19,194 nucleotides of DNA, taken from positions 1 through 19,194 of the forward strand of contig JAOZTM010000002.1 of the NCBI GenBank assembly GCA_029942215.1, given 5' to 3'. Below the pieces are notes generated by a model. It was not told the origin of the DNA, did not search any database, and was given only the letters and a program-made list of their open reading frames with translations. This document shows positions 15,398 through 19,194 of the stretch, in pieces. Made by a program: the position numbers and the translations under genes. The stretch is from Metamycoplasmataceae bacterium (GTDB lineage: Bacteria > Bacillota_I > Bacilli_A > Mycoplasmatales > Metamycoplasmataceae). Within the stretch, counting starts at the first letter, position 1, and each line of letters opens with the position of its first letter.

Positions 15398-18300
15398 TAG
15401 AAAAATCTAGTGCTATTTGATTAGATTCAGAGAAACTATCAAGTATTCCTAATTCATCAAATTTAGCGATTGAAGTTTTGTTTAATGAAGTTCTTTTCTT
15501 AATATCTTCTTTTGAAACAAACTCTTTTTCGTTACGTGCTTCAACTATTGAGAATGCAACAGCATCACCTAATCCTTCAATTACTGAGAATGGAGGAATC
15601 AATGTATTATCTTTAATAACTCATTCATTTGCTAATGAATAGCTCATATCAATATTTCCAATTTTAATTCCACGAGCTAATGCTTCGTTTGCAATTTCTA
15701 GAACTGGAATTAAACCAACTTCTCTATTCGTTAGTTTATCTTCTCCACGTGCATACTTACGAGATTTTCAATCTTTAACTGTAGCTTCAATCATCGCCTT
15801 ACCTTTAATGATAGTTTTTATATCAAAGTTGTCAGCTCTAGTTGTAAAGTAAGTTGCGTAGTATTCAATTGGGAAATAAAGTTTATATCATGCTACTCTT
15901 CAAGCCATTGTTACATATGCTACGGCGTGAGCCTTAGGGAACATATATTTGATTTTAAGAAGTGAATCAATATATCAATCTTCAACTTCATGTTCTTTAA
16001 GTAATACTTTTCATTCTTCAGTAAGTCCCTTACCTTTACGAACACTTTCCATTATTTGGAATGATTTCAATGGATCTACACCTTTGGCAAGTAGATCAAT
16101 CATAATATTATCTCTACATGAGATAACTTCTGAAAGTGTTTTACCTTCGTTTCTAACTAGTATCTCCGCATTAGTTGCTCAAACATCTGTACCATGTGAT
16201 AAACCTGAAACAGAAACAAGGTCACCAAATGAATTTACATTTGCATTCTTTAACATTCCTCTAACAAACTCAGTACCAAATTCTGGAATACCCATTGCTC
16301 CAGTGCTTTCACCCATTATGTCTTCTGGCTTAATACCAAGAGCTTCTGGTGAAGAGAACAATGAAATAATTTTCTCATCCATCATCGGAACATCAGTTGC
16401 AGTTTTTCCAGTCAGCTTTTCTAAAAGTCTTAAAGCGGTTGGATCATCATGCCCAAGCAAGTCAAGTTTAAGAACGTTGTCATGAATAGAGTGGAAGTCA
16501 AAGTGTGTAGTTCTTCAATCAGCATTAACATCATTAGCTGGATAGTTTATTGGTGTAAAGTCTTCAACATCAAATTCAGATGGAATAACGATAATCCCGC
16601 CAGGGTGTTGTCCTGATGTTCTCTTTGTTCCCCTAACTCCTTTAGCTAAGTATTCTGTGAATGGTCTAGAAAGAGTGATTTCTTCTTCTTCAGATCATCC
16701 CTTTACATATCCATAAGCGGTCTTTTCTGCAACTGTAGAAATAGTCCCTGCTCTGAAGGCGTGCTTCTCACCAAATAGAACTTTAACTTCGTTATGGATG
16801 ATTGGTTGGTAATCACCAGAGAAGTTTAAATCAATATCCGGAACCTTATCAGCATCAAAACCAAGGAAAGTTTCAAATGGGATATTTTGACCATCTCTAT
16901 GTAAATCAATTTCACAATTAGGACATTTCTTTGCTGGAAGATCGAAACCTGAATTTAATTCTGAATCTAAAAAGATTTCAAAGTGCTTACATTTTTCACA
17001 AATGTAATGTGGTTCCAAAGGATTAACTTCGGTTATCTTTGATAATGTAGCAACAAGTGAAGAACCAACAGAACCCCTTGATCCAACTAAATATCCATCA
17101 TCTAATGATTTCTTAACTAATAGGTGCGAGATTCAATAGATAACAGCAAACCCATATTTAATAATAGGTTCAAGCTCTCTCTTGATTCTTTTTTCAATGT
17201 GTTCAGGTAATACATCTCCGTAAATTTCTTTTGCTGTTTTATAAACAAGGTCAGTAAGTTCTTTATCTGAATCACCGAACTTAGGTGTGTACAATTTATC
17301 TTTAATTACCTTTGAGTCTTCAATCATGTCAGCAATTTTATTTGTGTTTTCAATAACTACTTCTTCAACTAGTTTAACATCACCTAAAAATGCGAAAGCT
17401 TGAATTGCTTCTTCTGTAGTTAATAAGTGTTGATCTGGGTAAACTGCATTTTCTTCATTAAATCTATAAAGGTAATGTCTTGCACCGCCAAGTCCTTTGG
17501 CTGCAATATAAACCTTGTGGTAAGCCTTATCACTTGGATTAAGATATCTTACATCACCAGTTGCAACAACGAGTATGTTTTGTTTCTTAGATTCTTCAAC
17601 AACAAATCTAATCATCTCTTCGATGTCTTCTTGTTTAGTTCCTCTATTAATCATGTGTAAGTAATTTTGAATTGGTTGAATTTCAATATAGTCATATAGA
17701 GAGATCTCTTTTATCACTTGTTCTTTTGAACCATAGAACATTCTATCTACCAATCTTGATTTCAATCCACCAGACCCTAATAAAACATTCTTCCTATTAG
17801 CAAGTTCTTCCATTATTAATTTTGTTCCTCTTGCATAGTTGGTTGTTAATGCCGCAGAAGTTAATTTAAAGAGCTCTTTAAGACCTTCTTGGTTTTTTGC
17901 TAGTAAAGTTACTTGATTAGAAAATGCCTTAGCTTTAAGGTCCTCTGATTTGAATTCAAATAGTTGTGTTTGCGTTTTAATTCCCATTGCTTCTAAAAGA
18001 GATAATGCTTTAACTCAAATTCTCGCAAGCACTTCAGCATCATAGTCAGCACGGTGAGCGGTTGTTGAATCATAACCAACACTTAATCTTGTTGCAACAT
18101 TCCCTAACCTAAATCTTTTAGCTTCTGGATGAATCATTCTTGCAACAACCATTGAATCAATAACTGGATCGCTAAGTGTTTCAAATCCAAACTTTGATAG
18201 TTTTTCATTTACAAAAGAAATATCAAAATTAGCATTGTGAGCCACAAGCGTATGTCCCCTTAAATAATCAGCCATTAATTTGGCTCCTTCTTTTTGATCA

Positions 18301-19194
18301 ACCGCATCTTTAACATCGTCGTTTGTTATTCCTGTTAAGCTAGTTGTGAATTCTGAAACTGGATTAGTTGGTTTAATGAAGAATTGTTTCTTTTCAACGA
18401 TAGAGCCATTACGCATTTTAATTGCACCAAATTCAATTACTTCTTCAAGTATTGGTGAAAGCCCAGTTGTTTCAATATCAAAAATTACATATTCATCTGA
18501 AACAAGTGTTTTGTCTGATGGGTTGTAGATTGCTCTAGCGTTCTCAGAAATCACGCCAAGAGATGCGCCATAAATTGGTTTAACAGTTGTTCCTTTAGTT
18601 GCATGATAAAAATCAGGGAAAGATTGAATTGAATCAGTATCAACAATTGCAACTGCAGTGTGTCCTCACTTCTCAGCATTAGCAACTAATTCGTCAGCAG
18701 ATAATATTCCATCCATTGCACTCATTCTTGTTCTTACACTTAGTTCAACTCTTTTAACTTTAGCCTTGTCTTCCCTTACTTCTTTGAATGCTTTTCTTCT
18801 AGAGATTTTTGAAACAGCAATTACCGCCTCTTTAAGATAAGGGTCATGCTCGTACTTACCTTTAATAGTTACTAGGTCACCTGGCTTGTATGATAATAGC
18901 TCTTCATTAGGATTATCCATCTTCATGAATGACTTAGCGTATATAGCGTCAGTATAATCAGTAACTGAAATTGAAAAGATTTCTCAACCTGACTTAGTTG
19001 TCTTTCTTTTAATGTCAAAAATTTCAACGTCTAATTGAACAAGGTTAGCATTCACTTCTGGCAACTCTTTAATAGTGAATTTTTGGTATCCACTTTTTCT
19101 TCTAACATCTGTTTCAACTATAGGCTCTGGAGAACCTTCATTTATTTTGAAAGCTTCAACTCTATTTTTCTCTTTTTCAATTTCTAAAATATTA
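15393..19194 (-). CDS. polC: DNA polymerase III alpha subunit, Gram-positive type (5' end beyond window)
   Basis: The replicative polymerase with built-in proofreading. About 1266 C-terminal residues are visible of a usual 1440 or so; the start lies past the right edge. Read in transcript order: an OB-fold region (about 18800-19194), PHP part 1 (about 18560-18745), a DEDD exonuclease ([21 protein letters not shown]; 18015-18520), PHP part 2 (to about 17300), [13 protein letters not shown], a zinc element (CEKC ... CPNC, about 16900-17010), the catalytic [13 protein letters not shown] (about 16800-16840), then fingers and the C-terminal domain ending in TAA. Many in-frame TGA codons are Trp, with no true stop. 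The PHP metal ligands are mostly lost. It is followed by a terminator and the rimP operon. Confidence 0.97.

Noticed and set aside
15949-16485. A 178-residue plus-strand open frame inside polC.
   Set aside because: Antisense to conserved polymerase sequence. Ser/Pro-rich composition is what the reverse complement of this coding region gives.
1-19194. CRISPR arrays, insertion sequences, prophage genes or rRNA.
   Set aside because: No regular direct repeats, no transposase-like protein and no rRNA sequence were seen.

Overview
The window comes from a wall-less bacterium of the class Mollicutes. Nearly every gene is read through in-frame TGA codons at positions where its family has tryptophan, so TGA encodes Trp. 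The DNA is AT-rich. A Gram-positive PolC, an LtrA-type membrane protein and reduced competence genes point to the Spiroplasma/Mesoplasma/Entomoplasma side of the class more than to classical small Mycoplasma. That placement is inference from gene content only. No insertion sequence, prophage, CRISPR array or rRNA is visible. The longest stretch without a gene is about 200 bases (5078-5279) and holds a regulatory leader and two divergent promoters.

Layout, left to right. Positions 23-2231 hold divergent pfkA (-) and deoB (+), sharing a 52-base promoter region with an inverted repeat. Positions 2241-3725 hold an LtrA-family membrane protein (-), convergent with deoB across a shared terminator hairpin. 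Positions 3749-5220 hold a translation operon read leftwards: leader with attenuator, infC (start codon probably AUA), rpmI, rplT, tRNA-Leu(UAA), tRNA-Lys(UUU), terminator. Inorganic pyrophosphatase (ppa, 5280-5834, +) diverges from it and converges with topA.

Positions 5859-11050 hold a DNA-handling block, all on the minus strand: topA, a degenerate dprA, holA, comEC without its nuclease domain, and a small ComEA-like anchored protein. The order comEA-comEC-holA and the pair dprA-topA match the arrangement known in Bacillus. The two DNA-uptake transcription units, dprA and comEA-comEC-holA, begin with an almost identical 24/25-base element (CAC, a run of 6 or 7 T, then ATACATATAGAGGTG). No other gene in the window has it. 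This is the best candidate for something undescribed: a competence promoter box in a mollicute.

Positions 11058-15325 hold the conserved rimP-nusA-ylxR-infB-rbfA operon (-), tightly packed with 1-8 base overlaps. Positions 15393-19194 hold most of polC (-), cut by the right edge. Its exonuclease and polymerase motifs are intact but its PHP domain has lost most metal ligands.

Together the genes are core information processing (replication, topology, transcription elongation, translation initiation, ribosome assembly) plus glycolysis, deoxyribose-phosphate use and a stripped competence module. Genes inside operons carry Shine-Dalgarno sites. Several first genes (ppa, topA, ltrA and perhaps the comEA-like gene) have a -10 box 5-8 bases from the start codon and no usable Shine-Dalgarno site, which suggests leaderless mRNAs.
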